This document shows, piece by piece, positions 1 to 7,224 of a DNA stretch of 64,000 bases. The translations under genes and the position numbers were made by a program. A model generated the notes under the pieces. That model was not told the DNA's origin, did not search any database, and saw only the letters and a program-made list of their open reading frames with translations. Origin of the DNA: Enterobacter sp. RHBSTW-00994 (GTDB lineage Bacteria > Pseudomonadota > Gammaproteobacteria > Enterobacterales > Enterobacteriaceae); contig NZ_CP056199.1 in assembly GCF_013782625.1 (NCBI RefSeq), positions 1,878,588 through 1,942,587 of the forward strand, read 5' to 3'. Positions within the stretch are counted from its first letter, which is position 1, and every line of letters starts with the position of its first letter.

Positions 1-543
1 ATGGGGACTTTACAGAGCCTTCAGCGGCAGGTACTGAGCCTGATTGGTCGTGCAGTAGTGAAAAGCATTGATGCCGCGAGCAAATGCCAGACGGTTGATG
101 TTGAACTGGTAGGAGGACAGCCAAAAAGTGGAATTGAACATTTTGAGCCATACGGTTTCACGTCACGGGCTAACGCCGGGGCTGAGGCTCTCGTCTTATT
201 TCCTGATGCGGATCGATCGCATGGTATTGCTGTTGCGGTTGCTGATCGGCGTTATCGCCTGAAAGGGCTGAAAACAGGAGAGGTCGCTCTCCACGATGAC
301 CAGGGCCAGTCAGTCACTCTGACACGAAATGGGATAGTGGTTGATGGTGGGGGGAAAATAATCACCTTCAAAAATGCCCCAAAAGCCCGCTTTGAAATGG
401 ACATCGAATCGACAGGGCAGATTAAGGACTTATGTGATTCCTCTGGGCGGACAATGGCCGAAATGCGTATTACCTACAACGGGCACAAACATAAGGAGAA
501 CGGAAATATCACTGACATACCTGATACGAAAATGGAGGCGTAA
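1..543 (+). CDS. Phage baseplate spike protein, Mu gp45 type
   Basis: A 180-residue protein of the Mu gp45 / baseplate assembly V family, which forms the trimeric membrane-piercing spike under a contractile tail. The N-terminal half looks like the OB-like part. The C-terminal part carries a short beta-rich stretch and a Tyr-Asn-Gly-His-Lys-His segment near residue 158, typical of metal-binding spike ends. It overlaps the next gene by one base (TAATG). The ATG is the first base of the window, so upstream signals cannot be seen. Confidence 0.85.
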   Translation: MGTLQSLQRQVLSLIGRAVVKSIDAASKCQTVDVELVGGQPKSGIEHFEPYGFTSRANAGAEALVLFPDADRSHGIAVAVADRRYRLKGLKTGEVALHDDQGQSVTLTRNGIVVDGGGKIITFKNAPKARFEMDIESTGQIKDLCDSSGRTMAEMRITYNGHKHKENGNITDIPDTKMEA

Positions 544-968
544 TGGAACTCTGGTTAACGGTAAACGGGAAAACAGTCAGCGCCAGTTCTCAGCTCGACA
601 TGCTAACCCGTGCAGTTGTTATTTCACTCTTCACTCACCGGCGTGCCGATCCTGACGACAATGTTGATGTACCGATGGGATGGTGGGGGGATACCTGGCC
701 TGTTGTTGAAAATGACCGATACGGCTCAAAACTCTGGTTACTGCAACGCAGCAAACTGACGAATGCCCTGGTGAATACTGTACGTAATTATCTGCGCGAA
801 GCACTCCAGTGGATGCTTGATGATGGCGTGGTATCTCGCGTAGACATCGATATTCAGCGAACCGGTATTAACGAACTGGGAAACAGAATTGTCCTCTGGC
901 GCAGGGATGGTCCCGTCACTATTTCCTTCAATGACTTATGGAGTGTAATCACCAATGGCGGACAGTGA
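543..968 (+). CDS. Phage baseplate protein, Mu gp46 type
   Basis: A 141-residue protein of the gp46 family, a baseplate component related to T4 gp25 that joins the tail tube to the baseplate wedge. The Asp-rich, Gly-Trp-Trp-Gly-Asp segment near residue 45 fits the family. The start overlaps the end of the spike gene and its 3' end overlaps the baseplate J gene by 14 bases, indicating translational coupling in a tail operon. Confidence 0.82.
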   Translation: MELWLTVNGKTVSASSQLDMLTRAVVISLFTHRRADPDDNVDVPMGWWGDTWPVVENDRYGSKLWLLQRSKLTNALVNTVRNYLREALQWMLDDGVVSRVDIDIQRTGINELGNRIVLWRRDGPVTISFNDLWSVITNGGQ

Positions 969-2013
969 ATTTCAGCGGCCAACGCTGGCCGAAAATATTA
1001 GCATGATCCGCACAGACCTTTTTGCCCGTCTCGACATCAATGATGAGCTTCGTCGTATGGATGAAGATGTCAGGGCTAAGGTTTATGCGGGGGCTCTGCA
1101 TACGGTCTACGGCTATATCGATTACCTGGCAATGAATATGCTGCCTGACCTTTGCGACGAATCATGGCTTTACCGTCACGCAGCAATGAAACGCTGCCCT
1201 CGAAAAGATGCCGTGGCCGCGTCTGGTTTTATGCGCTGGGACGGCGTATCGAACGGGCTGAAGGTGAGCGCCGGGGCGGTAATTCAGCGTGATGACCTCG
1301 TGCAGTATACGGCGCAAGCAGATGCTACAAGTGCGGGCGGCGTTCTTCGCGTCCCCGTTCTTTGCAGTGTGACAGGCATGACCGGAAATATGGATGACGG
1401 GGAGACGCTTTCACTGGTTTCGCCTGTTAACGGACTCCCTTCCGGCGGCCTGGCAGATACGATAACCGGCGGCTTTGATATTGAAGATCTTGAGGTATGG
1501 CGCGCCCGAGTTCTTGAGCGTTACTACTGGACCCCACAGGGGGGTGCAGACGGCGATTATGTTGTCTGGGCAAAAGAAGTTCCTGGCGTAACCCGCGCAT
1601 GGACCTACCGGCACTGGATGGGAACGGGAACGGTTGGTGTTTTGATAGCCAGCAGTGACCTCATTAACCCTATTCTGGATGATGCAACGGTTGCAGCAGC
1701 TCAGGCTCATATAGAACCTCTGGCACCGGTTGCGGGTTCAGACCTTTATGTGTTCAAGGGAACACCAAAAACGGTCAACTACACAATCGACCTGAATCCT
1801 GACACGCCAGAAATACGCGCTGCGGTGGAGGCTGAACTCCGCTCATTTCTGCTGCGGGACGGCTATCCGGAAGGAACCCTGGAGCTTTCCAGGACGAACG
1901 AGGCGATTTCTATTGCTGCGGGCGAGTACAGCCATAAACTTCTTTCGCCAACAGCAGATACGCCGATCGCGAAAAATGAACTTGCCGTTCTGGGGGTAAT
2001 AACGTGGGCGTGA
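955..2013 (+). CDS. Phage baseplate J-like protein, Mu gp47 type
   Basis: A 352-residue protein of the baseplate J / gp47 family, the wedge protein linking baseplate hub and tail-fibre network in contractile tails. The central segment (residues about 90-270) carries the family fold, including a Gly-Gly-Ala-Asp-Gly-Asp-Tyr stretch after a Tyr-Tyr-Trp motif. It corresponds in position to e14 ymfP. It overlaps both neighbours, so the four baseplate genes form one translationally coupled unit. Confidence 0.88.
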   Translation: MADSEFQRPTLAENISMIRTDLFARLDINDELRRMDEDVRAKVYAGALHTVYGYIDYLAMNMLPDLCDESWLYRHAAMKRCPRKDAVAASGFMRWDGVSNGLKVSAGAVIQRDDLVQYTAQADATSAGGVLRVPVLCSVTGMTGNMDDGETLSLVSPVNGLPSGGLADTITGGFDIEDLEVWRARVLERYYWTPQGGADGDYVVWAKEVPGVTRAWTYRHWMGTGTVGVLIASSDLINPILDDATVAAAQAHIEPLAPVAGSDLYVFKGTPKTVNYTIDLNPDTPEIRAAVEAELRSFLLRDGYPEGTLELSRTNEAISIAAGEYSHKLLSPTADTPIAKNELAVLGVITWA

Positions 2014-2585
2014 GCAATGATGATTATGTCCAGCTTCTGGGGGCGCTGCTGCCTCCTGGCCCTGCATGGTCAGTTGACGATGTGGCGATAAGCGGCGCTG
2101 CTCCGTCTTTACTCAGGGCACATCAGCGTGGGGACGAGCTCATGCTGGAGATCGACCCACGAACGACAACAGAGCTTATTGACCGATGGGAGCGGTGCTG
2201 TGGTCTGCCTGACGAATGTATTCCGTCCGGAACACAGACTTTGCGGCAGCGGCAGCAGCGGCTTGACGCTAAGGTCAACCTTGCTGGTGGTATTAATGAA
2301 GATTTCTATCTTCGCCAGCTGGCAGCACTGGGTAAGCCGGGAGCCACGATCACGCGCTATAACAATGGTCCATTTAAATGCACATCATCGTGTGTCGATG
2401 TGACCTACTCAACTGAATGGCGGTATTACTGGCAGGTCAATATGCCTGCTTCAACAGATGCCACCTGGATGACCTGCACAGACAACTGTGAAACACCGGT
2501 TCGCTACTGGGGAGATACGGTTGCTGAATGCGTCATCAATAAACTCTGCCCGTCACATACCTACGTCATTTTTAAATATCCGTAA
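2004..2585 (+). CDS. Phage tail protein, DUF2313 / YmfQ family (Mu gp48 type)
   Basis: A 193-residue protein of the family containing Mu gp48 and e14 YmfQ, which closes the baseplate at the tail tip. The N-terminal Leu-Leu-Pro-Pro-Gly-Pro-Ala-Trp motif near residue 14 is the family signature. The C-terminal half is Cys-rich and includes a Cys-Thr-Asp-Asn-Cys motif. It begins with GTG at 2004 inside the baseplate J gene; GTG at 2010 is an alternative start. Confidence 0.85.
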   Translation: MGVSNDDYVQLLGALLPPGPAWSVDDVAISGAAPSLLRAHQRGDELMLEIDPRTTTELIDRWERCCGLPDECIPSGTQTLRQRQQRLDAKVNLAGGINEDFYLRQLAALGKPGATITRYNNGPFKCTSSCVDVTYSTEWRYYWQVNMPASTDATWMTCTDNCETPVRYWGDTVAECVINKLCPSHTYVIFKYP

Positions 2586-2596
2586 TCGGAGACATT

Positions 2597-3283
2597 ATGC
2601 ATCGCATCGACACACCTACTGCGCAGAAAGATAAATTCGGCGCGGGAAAGAATGGCTTTACCCGTGGCAATCCACAGACAGGAACCCCGGCCACAGATCT
2701 TGATGACGATTATTTTGACATGCTGCAGGAAGAACTGGCTGGCGTGGTTGAAGCTACAGGGGTTGTGCTGGATAAATCCAAACACAACCAGCTTCTGACA
2801 GCCCTGAAATCATTGTTGCTCAGTCGCGTACATCCATTTGCTGATATCAAAGCTGATGGCTCTGCTGCAGTGGCCGAAGCTCTCACAAATCTGGGAATTG
2901 GGGAAGCAGCAAAGCTTGGCGTCGCTACCAATTCGCAGATGGCAGCCGGAACAGCAACTAATCTCCTACCAAGTGTTGCAGCAGTTATGAGTCTTTTCAG
3001 TAAACGAAATTTTGCAACGAAGGATTATATCCGTATTCCAGATGTACCTGGTGGGTTAATTATACAGTTTGGAACAAGTGTAATTAGCGCAACTTCGGGG
3101 TCACTTGCATTTGCCACACCTTTTCCCAACTCAGCATTAGCATTTGTAGCATTGAAAAATGGAAGCGATGGTCGCTTTGTTTCTTATTCTGGACTTATTT
3201 TGAATGGTGTTAGTGTTTATGGTTTTTCAAATACTACCCCTACAAATATTGATACGTTTAACTGGCTTGCTATAGGGTATTAA
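2597..3283 (+). CDS. Short phage tail-fibre protein
   Basis: A 228-residue fibre protein. The first 75 residues are the conserved attachment domain that binds the baseplate (His-Arg-Ile-Asp-Thr-Pro-Thr-Ala start). The rest is a short distal region with an AT-rich, divergent sequence, as expected for a receptor-binding tip under diversifying selection. GGAG lies 8 bases before the ATG. The fibre is far shorter than e14 StfE or Mu gpS, so either the shaft has been reduced or this is a compact fibre class. Confidence 0.8.
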   Translation: MHRIDTPTAQKDKFGAGKNGFTRGNPQTGTPATDLDDDYFDMLQEELAGVVEATGVVLDKSKHNQLLTALKSLLLSRVHPFADIKADGSAAVAEALTNLGIGEAAKLGVATNSQMAAGTATNLLPSVAAVMSLFSKRNFATKDYIRIPDVPGGLIIQFGTSVISATSGSLAFATPFPNSALAFVALKNGSDGRFVSYSGLILNGVSVYGFSNTTPTNIDTFNWLAIGY

Positions 3284-3286
3284 ATT

Positions 3287-3721
3287 ATGGGGTGCGCATA
3301 TTTCTCACCATCAAAATTAATATTTATTCCTGAGGAGTGGAAGAGTGATGGAACATATAGTGATACAACTTGGCCTCCGGACGCAATTCTTCTTTCACAA
3401 GAGGAGTCTAACTGTTTTTGGCGTAATGACCCACCGGAAGGTAAGCAGTTAGGCGAAGTTGGAGGAAGGCCTTCTTGGGTGAATACTCCTAAACCAACGG
3501 CAGAACAATACATTGAAGAAGCTGAAGTAAAAAAGAAAGGCTTGCAGTTGTTTGCCACTAATAATATTATTGTATGGCAAACTAAATTATTAATGGGACG
3601 AGCGTTAACGAATATAGAAAAATCGCAGCTAGATAAATGGATGGATTTTATTGATTGTTTATCAGCTGTTGACGTAACTAAGAGTCCCAACATTGATTGG
3701 CCAGAACCACCAGGAAATTAA
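3287..3721 (+). CDS. Tail-fibre assembly chaperone (Tfa family)
   Basis: A 144-residue protein of the Tfa / Mu gpU family, which folds and trimerises the tip of the adjacent fibre. The C-terminal region (residues about 75-142) has the family features: an ITEeA/Glu-Ala-Glu-Val-Lys-Lys-Lys helix, a Leu-Met-Gly-Arg-Ala helix and a Pro-Asn-Ile-Asp-Trp-Pro end. It lies 3 bases after the fibre stop, the usual chaperone-fibre pairing. No DNA invertase is next to it, unlike e14. Confidence 0.82.
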   Translation: MGCAYFSPSKLIFIPEEWKSDGTYSDTTWPPDAILLSQEESNCFWRNDPPEGKQLGEVGGRPSWVNTPKPTAEQYIEEAEVKKKGLQLFATNNIIVWQTKLLMGRALTNIEKSQLDKWMDFIDCLSAVDVTKSPNIDWPEPPGN

Positions 3722-3730
3722 ATATTGCAT

Positions 3731-3749
3731 GGGAGGCAAAAAGCCTCCC
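3731..3749. terminator. Hairpin between convergent tail and esterase genes
   Basis: A perfect 7-bp stem (GGGAGGC / GCCTCCC) with a 5-base A loop sits between the convergent tfa-like and esterase genes. It lacks a clean U tract on either strand, so it may act as an mRNA 3'-end stabiliser or a weak terminator. Confidence 0.55.
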
Positions 3750-3754
3750 TGTAA

Positions 3755-4510
3755 TTAATTAAGTGACTTGGCAAATAACTGATCGAGATTAACAATACCT
3801 TTTGTATCATAGTGTAGATTATCAGGCCCTTTGGATAATCCATCACAGTCAAACCACTTGTAACCATCTGCATGAACATTTTCTTGGGCATTCCTCACGA
3901 CTGAAGTATATTTAAACATCGAATCTGGAGAGGTTACCCTGCATACAGAGAACTTAAGATTCTCATTACCTGTCTCTTTCTTGATATTTCTAATGAATTT
4001 TTCTAGATTTGATTTGTACGCTTCTGCATATTCAGCATTCCCACCATCACTTTCACCCTGCATCCACATAACGCCTTTAATGGAAATTTTCCTGGTTTTT
4101 TCAGCGGCACTGATCTCTGCAAGTGTTTTTTGGTAGAGGAATCCCTTTGGCTCAGAGTTCCATTCCTTTGCTAATTTAGTATCACCTGCGGAAACTTTGA
4201 TAATTCCTATCTTTTCTTTTTTAGCTATCTCATGAGCAAAGGAAACTTCAGGGCCGAAACCTTTTACCTCAAAAGATGATGGGGAAACCTGAACCCATTT
4301 ACCCTCTTTGAAGATGAAGGCATTCTCGCTTGGCTTCTTCAAATCCTCTGGCAAATCTGCGGCAACAGACCTCATTCCAACCATGTTGCTTTGACCAAGA
4401 AGTAGATAGACGGGTAATGGCGATTCAGTTTTCACTGACGCTGAATTGTCGCATCCAGATACAAGAAAAGCAGACGCAACGGAAAACGCAAAGACATATC
4501 CAGTTTTCAT
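3755..4510 (-). CDS. Lipoprotein SGNH esterase (sialate O-acetylesterase-like, CE6/SASA fold)
   Basis: A 251-residue predicted lipoprotein: hydrophobic signal then lipobox Val-Ser-Gly-Cys, with Cys at residue 20. The catalytic blocks of the SASA/carbohydrate-esterase-6 family are present: Gly-Gln-Ser-Asn-Met-Val-Gly near residue 39 (nucleophile Ser), Trp-Met-Gln-Gly-Glu-Ser-Asp near 149, and a C-terminal Asp-Asn-Leu-His near 231. Such enzymes remove acetyl groups from sugars. Its position after the tail genes, opposite strand and AT-rich composition are those of a phage cargo (moron) gene. I infer a role in altering a cell-surface polysaccharide or receptor; the substrate is unknown. Confidence 0.72.
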   Translation of the reverse strand: MKTGYVFAFSVASAFLVSGCDNSASVKTESPLPVYLLLGQSNMVGMRSVAADLPEDLKKPSENAFIFKEGKWVQVSPSSFEVKGFGPEVSFAHEIAKKEKIGIIKVSAGDTKLAKEWNSEPKGFLYQKTLAEISAAEKTRKISIKGVMWMQGESDGGNAEYAEAYKSNLEKFIRNIKKETGNENLKFSVCRVTSPDSMFKYTSVVRNAQENVHADGYKWFDCDGLSKGPDNLHYDTKGIVNLDQLFAKSLN

Positions 4511-4629
4511 AAAAGTCCAGTTACATGAATGATTAATGCATTAGCCATCAGGCATATGATGTTATAATAACCCCTAATAACTCTAAGCTTAAGAGTAAAT
4601 TGCCTTGATCTATTTTCCAACTAAAACTA

Positions 4630-4645
4630 CTGCATACACATACAG
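4630..4645. promoter_or_regulatory. Putative LexA (SOS) box upstream of the esterase gene
   Basis: CTGCATACACATACAG matches the LexA pattern CTG-N10-CAG with an AT-rich alternating centre. It lies 120 bases before the esterase start and 19 bases beyond the dinI stop, so it is placed to control the esterase rather than dinI. The core is less perfect than the box at 4989. Confidence 0.55.
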
Positions 4646-4663
4646 TAGATAGACTGCATAGTT

Positions 4664-4930
4664 TCAAAGACCAACCTGGTGAACTGTCGGGAACTCTGAA
4701 ACCAACCACATATCGGACTCTTCAAACATATCCTCCAGCATGCGGTTCAGCTTTTCCCGATCGCTTTTGCTGGCATCACTATTTAAGGCGTTTGCTTGCA
4801 TTGGCTTCACCCTCACTTCGGCATCAGGGAAAATCCGGTGCACCCGCTTCGTCAGCTCGGCCAGGATGATACCTCTGGCCTCTTGGAGCCCATCAACATT
4901 TCGCTTGTCATAAACCAGTTCAACAAACAT
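4664..4930 (-). CDS. DinI-family SOS protein
   Basis: An 88-residue protein of the DinI family. DinI binds RecA filaments and modulates LexA/UmuD cleavage; phage versions tune prophage induction. The N-terminal Met-Phe-Val-Glu-Leu-Val-Tyr-Asp-Lys-Arg start and the acidic C-terminal helix (Asp-Met-Phe-Glu-Glu-Ser-Asp-Met-Trp) are typical. I chose the internal ATG at 4930 because homology begins there; the open frame extends to 5149 across the LexA box. It diverges from the 5030 gene, and the LexA box at 4989 lies between them. Confidence 0.85.
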   Translation of the reverse strand: MFVELVYDKRNVDGLQEARGIILAELTKRVHRIFPDAEVRVKPMQANALNSDASKSDREKLNRMLEDMFEESDMWLVSEFPTVHQVGL

Positions 4931-4988
4931 ACCGATCCTCTTATAAGTGAAAACTGCCTGTGTTTGATCTGTGTTTGTAAAAATACTA

Positions 4989-5004
4989 CTGTATATGCAT
5001 ACAG
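4989..5004. promoter_or_regulatory. LexA (SOS) box between dinI and the 5030 gene
   Basis: CTGTATATGCATACAG is within two bases of the consensus CTGTATATATATACAG and is flanked by TA and T as in strong boxes. It lies between two divergent genes (starts at 4930 and 5030), so LexA probably represses both. Confidence 0.9.
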
Positions 5005-5029
5005 TCAATGGGTGAATGAGGGTGCGTTT

Positions 5030-5269
5030 ATGCCTCGTCAACCGGATATTCGTGCTGCTTTTATTGCGGCCATACAGCAAAACCCGAAGGGCTATCTCTG
5101 CCTGCATACAGACAAATTCATCGCTGAACTGCAGGAGAGGCACTGGCATTTCAGTCAGACGGATGCAAATTCATGGATTGAGCGATACCAGCCAGACTTC
5201 GCCGATAAGACGACAAACGGAAGCGAGAACCGCTACTGGATCTTACGCAACATGGGGAGGATATTCTGA
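5030..5269 (+). CDS. Small SOS-linked phage protein of unknown function
   Basis: A 79-residue soluble protein. I recall similar proteins only as unnamed phage genes beside UmuD-like genes. It is rich in Trp and aromatic residues in its second half. I chose the start at 5030 because it lies just after the LexA box; the open frame extends upstream through dinI. Its stop overlaps the next start (TGATG at 5267-5271), so the two proteins are coupled and probably act in the same SOS-induced process. I assign no function. Confidence 0.7.
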   Translation: MPRQPDIRAAFIAAIQQNPKGYLCLHTDKFIAELQERHWHFSQTDANSWIERYQPDFADKTTNGSENRYWILRNMGRIF

Positions 5270-5589
5270 TGGGCTTTCCTTCACCGGCAATGGATTACCA
5301 GGAACAGCGGTTAACCATAGATCTGCTATGCGGAATTGACGGGAACTGCCGGGTAATAGAGACGTCATGTGGTTGGGCTGTCATTAACGTTGCCCTGAGA
5401 CCAGAGCAGGGAGATACGCTACTGGTAAGAATGGATAACAGGAATGAGTTTGCAAAGCTTTACGGTTCTGCATTGGTCACTGAAGATGGTGAAGCGATAG
5501 AAGGCGACGCACTGGATGGTGTGGAGGTTTTTGGAGTGTTAACGCATAGCCTTAACAGGGTAGGGAACGATGATTGCCCGGCGATTTGA
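5269..5589 (+). CDS. UmuD'-like protein lacking the cleavable N-terminus
   Basis: A 106-residue protein resembling the processed form UmuD'. It begins Met-Gly-Phe-Pro-Ser-Pro-Ala, matching UmuD from Gly25, directly after the self-cleavage site. Gly-Val-Glu-Val-Phe-Gly-Val near residue 87 matches the UmuD C-terminal strand. The Ser-Met catalytic motif of UmuD is not recognisable (Glu-Thr-Ser-Cys-Gly-Trp occupies the region), so it is probably not an autopeptidase. P1 HumD is a known phage UmuD' homologue. It is coupled to the 5030 gene and under the 4989 LexA box. A role in translesion polymerase assembly is inferred. Confidence 0.7.
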   Translation: MGFPSPAMDYQEQRLTIDLLCGIDGNCRVIETSCGWAVINVALRPEQGDTLLVRMDNRNEFAKLYGSALVTEDGEAIEGDALDGVEVFGVLTHSLNRVGNDDCPAI

Positions 5590-5592
5590 TTT

Positions 5593-5613
5593 GAGCCCAA
5601 ATTAGGGCTCTTT
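5593..5613. terminator. Hairpin terminator between the UmuD'-like gene and mnt
   Basis: GAGCCC-AAATTA-GGGCTC followed by TTTAT forms a 6-bp stem after the plus-strand SOS operon. It overlaps the last codons of the convergent mnt-like gene. Confidence 0.55.
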
Positions 5614-5988
5614 ATCTTCATTCTTTAATCCATGTCTTTCAGCGATTTCTTTATAATTTACTGTTTTATTTAAAAAATCCTGAATGTCAACTCCTGTTGC
5701 CATCTTATAATGTAGTTTTAAGAGCGCGATCTGTTCGGTGGCTAAGTTGAACGATTTTTCCTGCAAATCAATTACGGACTTCATAGCTTCAATTTGTTGT
5801 TCATAAAGTTTTATGAGGTCTTCATCATTACCTTCCCCCTCTCCAGAATAGCCCTCAAATGATTCTTCAAGGATTTGAACGATTTCAGCATTCATTGAGC
5901 GACCATGTGCCTTGGCTTGCTCTTGAATTTTTTCTTTTAAATCAGAAGGCATCCGCACCCCATACGGTGCAATATCACGAACTTTCAT
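5602..5988 (-). CDS. mnt: Mnt-like ribbon-helix-helix repressor with extended C-terminus
   Basis: A 128-residue Arc/Mnt-family repressor. The N-terminal 50 residues align with P22 Mnt: Val-Arg-Met-Pro (beta strand that reads DNA), Lys-Glu-Lys-Ile and Gly-Arg-Ser-Met-Asn-Ala-Glu. P22 Mnt is 82 residues; this protein has a longer C-terminal helical region (residues about 60-115), probably a coiled coil for oligomerisation. By analogy it represses the antirepressor promoter to keep lysogeny. I chose ATG 5988 because the RHH fold starts there. It diverges from arc across operators at 6014-6089. Confidence 0.8.
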   Translation of the reverse strand: MKVRDIAPYGVRMPSDLKEKIQEQAKAHGRSMNAEIVQILEESFEGYSGEGEGNDEDLIKLYEQQIEAMKSVIDLQEKSFNLATEQIALLKLHYKMATGVDIQDFLNKTVNYKEIAERHGLKNEDKEP

Positions 5989-6013
5989 AAATAACCCTGT
6001 GGATAAGAACCTT

Positions 6014-6089
6014 CTACACAATGTAGCTACTTCAGGTTTGACATTCTATGCTCACAATGTAATATTTGTGTAGTCATTACACGATGTAG
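6014..6089. promoter_or_regulatory. immI operator region with the arc-ant promoter
   Basis: A strong sigma-70 promoter reads right: TTGACA at 6038-6043, 16-base spacer, TAATAT at 6060-6065. Three related palindromic elements surround it: CTACACAATGTAG (6014-6026), CACAATGTAATATTTGTG over the -10 (6052-6069) and TTACACGATGTAG (6077-6089). They are the likely Mnt and Arc operators, as in P22 where the two repressors share the interval between divergent promoters. Confidence 0.78.
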
Positions 6090-6103
6090 AAAAGGTGAGC
6101 GTT

Positions 6104-6265
6104 ATGTGTAAGGTTAGCAACATACCACCAACAGGAATCAGATTCCCAGAATACTTAAAGGAACTACTTAAGGAGGCGGCAAAAAGGGAAGGTAGGTCTG
6201 TCAACAATGAAGTGGTTAAGCGCATAGAAAGGAGCCTTAAGGAAGATGGATTTATCAAGGCTTAG
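6104..6265 (+). CDS. arc: Arc-like repressor (ribbon-helix-helix)
   Basis: A 53-residue protein, exactly the length of P22 Arc. It shares Arg-Phe-Pro in the DNA-contacting strand, Glu-Gly-Arg-Ser-Val-Asn-Asn-Glu in the turn and a Ser-Leu-Lys-Glu-Asp-Gly C-terminal helix. Arc dimers limit transcription of arc and ant after infection. It is the first gene after the 6038-6065 promoter and its 3' end overlaps the upstream start of ant by 20 bases. Confidence 0.85.
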   Translation: MCKVSNIPPTGIRFPEYLKELLKEAAKREGRSVNNEVVKRIERSLKEDGFIKA

Positions 6266-7199
6266 AAATAGTGAAACCCCAAAGGCGGCAACCTTTGAGG
6301 CTTCTAATTTGTCAGCAACTTACGAGAAACCAACAATGAAGAGTTTAGCAAAAACAACGGCAAATTTCACTATCTTCAATTTCGGTGATAGTACGATCAG
6401 AGTAACCGATAAAAGCGGTGAACCTTGGTTTGTTGCAAAGGATGTTTGTGAAGTACTTGGTATTGCAAACAGCCGAGATGGAATAAGTAGACTGGATGCT
6501 GATGAAAAGGATGTAGCTTTAACCGACACCCTTGGTGGCCAACAAGAACTTGCTGTCGTGAGCGAGTCAGGGATGTACACATTGGTCTTACGATGCCGTG
6601 ATGCAATTAAGCCAGGAACGGTGCCACATTCTTTCCGGAAGTGGGTTACTGCAGAAGTTTTGCCTGCTGTTAGGAAGAATGGAGTTTATGAAAAGCCTTT
6701 ATCAAATAAAAAGGATCACCAGTCTACTGCCACCCAACTCACACCTCTTAGGCAAACAGCGGAACGTTTGATCACCACCGGAATTGGCCGCATCTATCCT
6801 GATATCTGGAAATTAGTTCATAAAAAATTTGGAGTTGACCATATCCACCAACTCCAACCAAATCAGGTGTTTGAGGCTATTGAATACTTGAATGCAATAG
6901 AAGGGGAATACATTTCCAATAAGAGTCGACAGCTATCGCTACCGATCAGTTATCCCATGTCTTACTTTGACCAGTATCGTTGGATGATTGGCGATAAAGG
7001 ATTGTCTTCTCCATGGAACTATCCTGAAAAAATGCTGGTTCCAAACGGAGATTTTCCTAACCCTTTAGGTCGTCTTCTTTTTGATTTAAGGAATGCAGGT
7101 TATGAAGTTGATGCTGCGATGTTTCAACTCAAAGCCCTTCAACACCATATTGAAGCTTTGCACTCGAAAATTGAGAAGGTTAGTGCTGCTTTAAGATAG
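6246..7199 (+). CDS. ant: Phage antirepressor with BRO-N domain
   Basis: A protein of up to 317 residues. The BRO-N domain covers about residues 41-145 (Phe-Val-Ala-Lys-Asp-Val-Cys-Glu-Val-Leu-Gly, then Phe-Arg-Lys-Trp-Val and Val-Leu-Pro-Ala-Val-Arg). The C-terminal region is less conserved, with a predicted helix at the end. P22 Ant inactivates the c2 repressor; here the target is unknown. The ATG at 6246 lies inside arc with AGGAG/AAGGA just upstream. The internal ATG at 6336 is an alternative and fits the domain start better. Confidence 0.85.
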   Translation: MDLSRLRNSETPKAATFEASNLSATYEKPTMKSLAKTTANFTIFNFGDSTIRVTDKSGEPWFVAKDVCEVLGIANSRDGISRLDADEKDVALTDTLGGQQELAVVSESGMYTLVLRCRDAIKPGTVPHSFRKWVTAEVLPAVRKNGVYEKPLSNKKDHQSTATQLTPLRQTAERLITTGIGRIYPDIWKLVHKKFGVDHIHQLQPNQVFEAIEYLNAIEGEYISNKSRQLSLPISYPMSYFDQYRWMIGDKGLSSPWNYPEKMLVPNGDFPNPLGRLLFDLRNAGYEVDAAMFQLKALQHHIEALHSKIEKVSAALR

Positions 7200-7224
7200 G
7201 TTAAACCATCATTTCACCATAGTT

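Noticed and set aside
4931..5149. Upstream extension of dinI
   Set aside because: It crosses the LexA box and the divergent gene; DinI homology starts at 4930.
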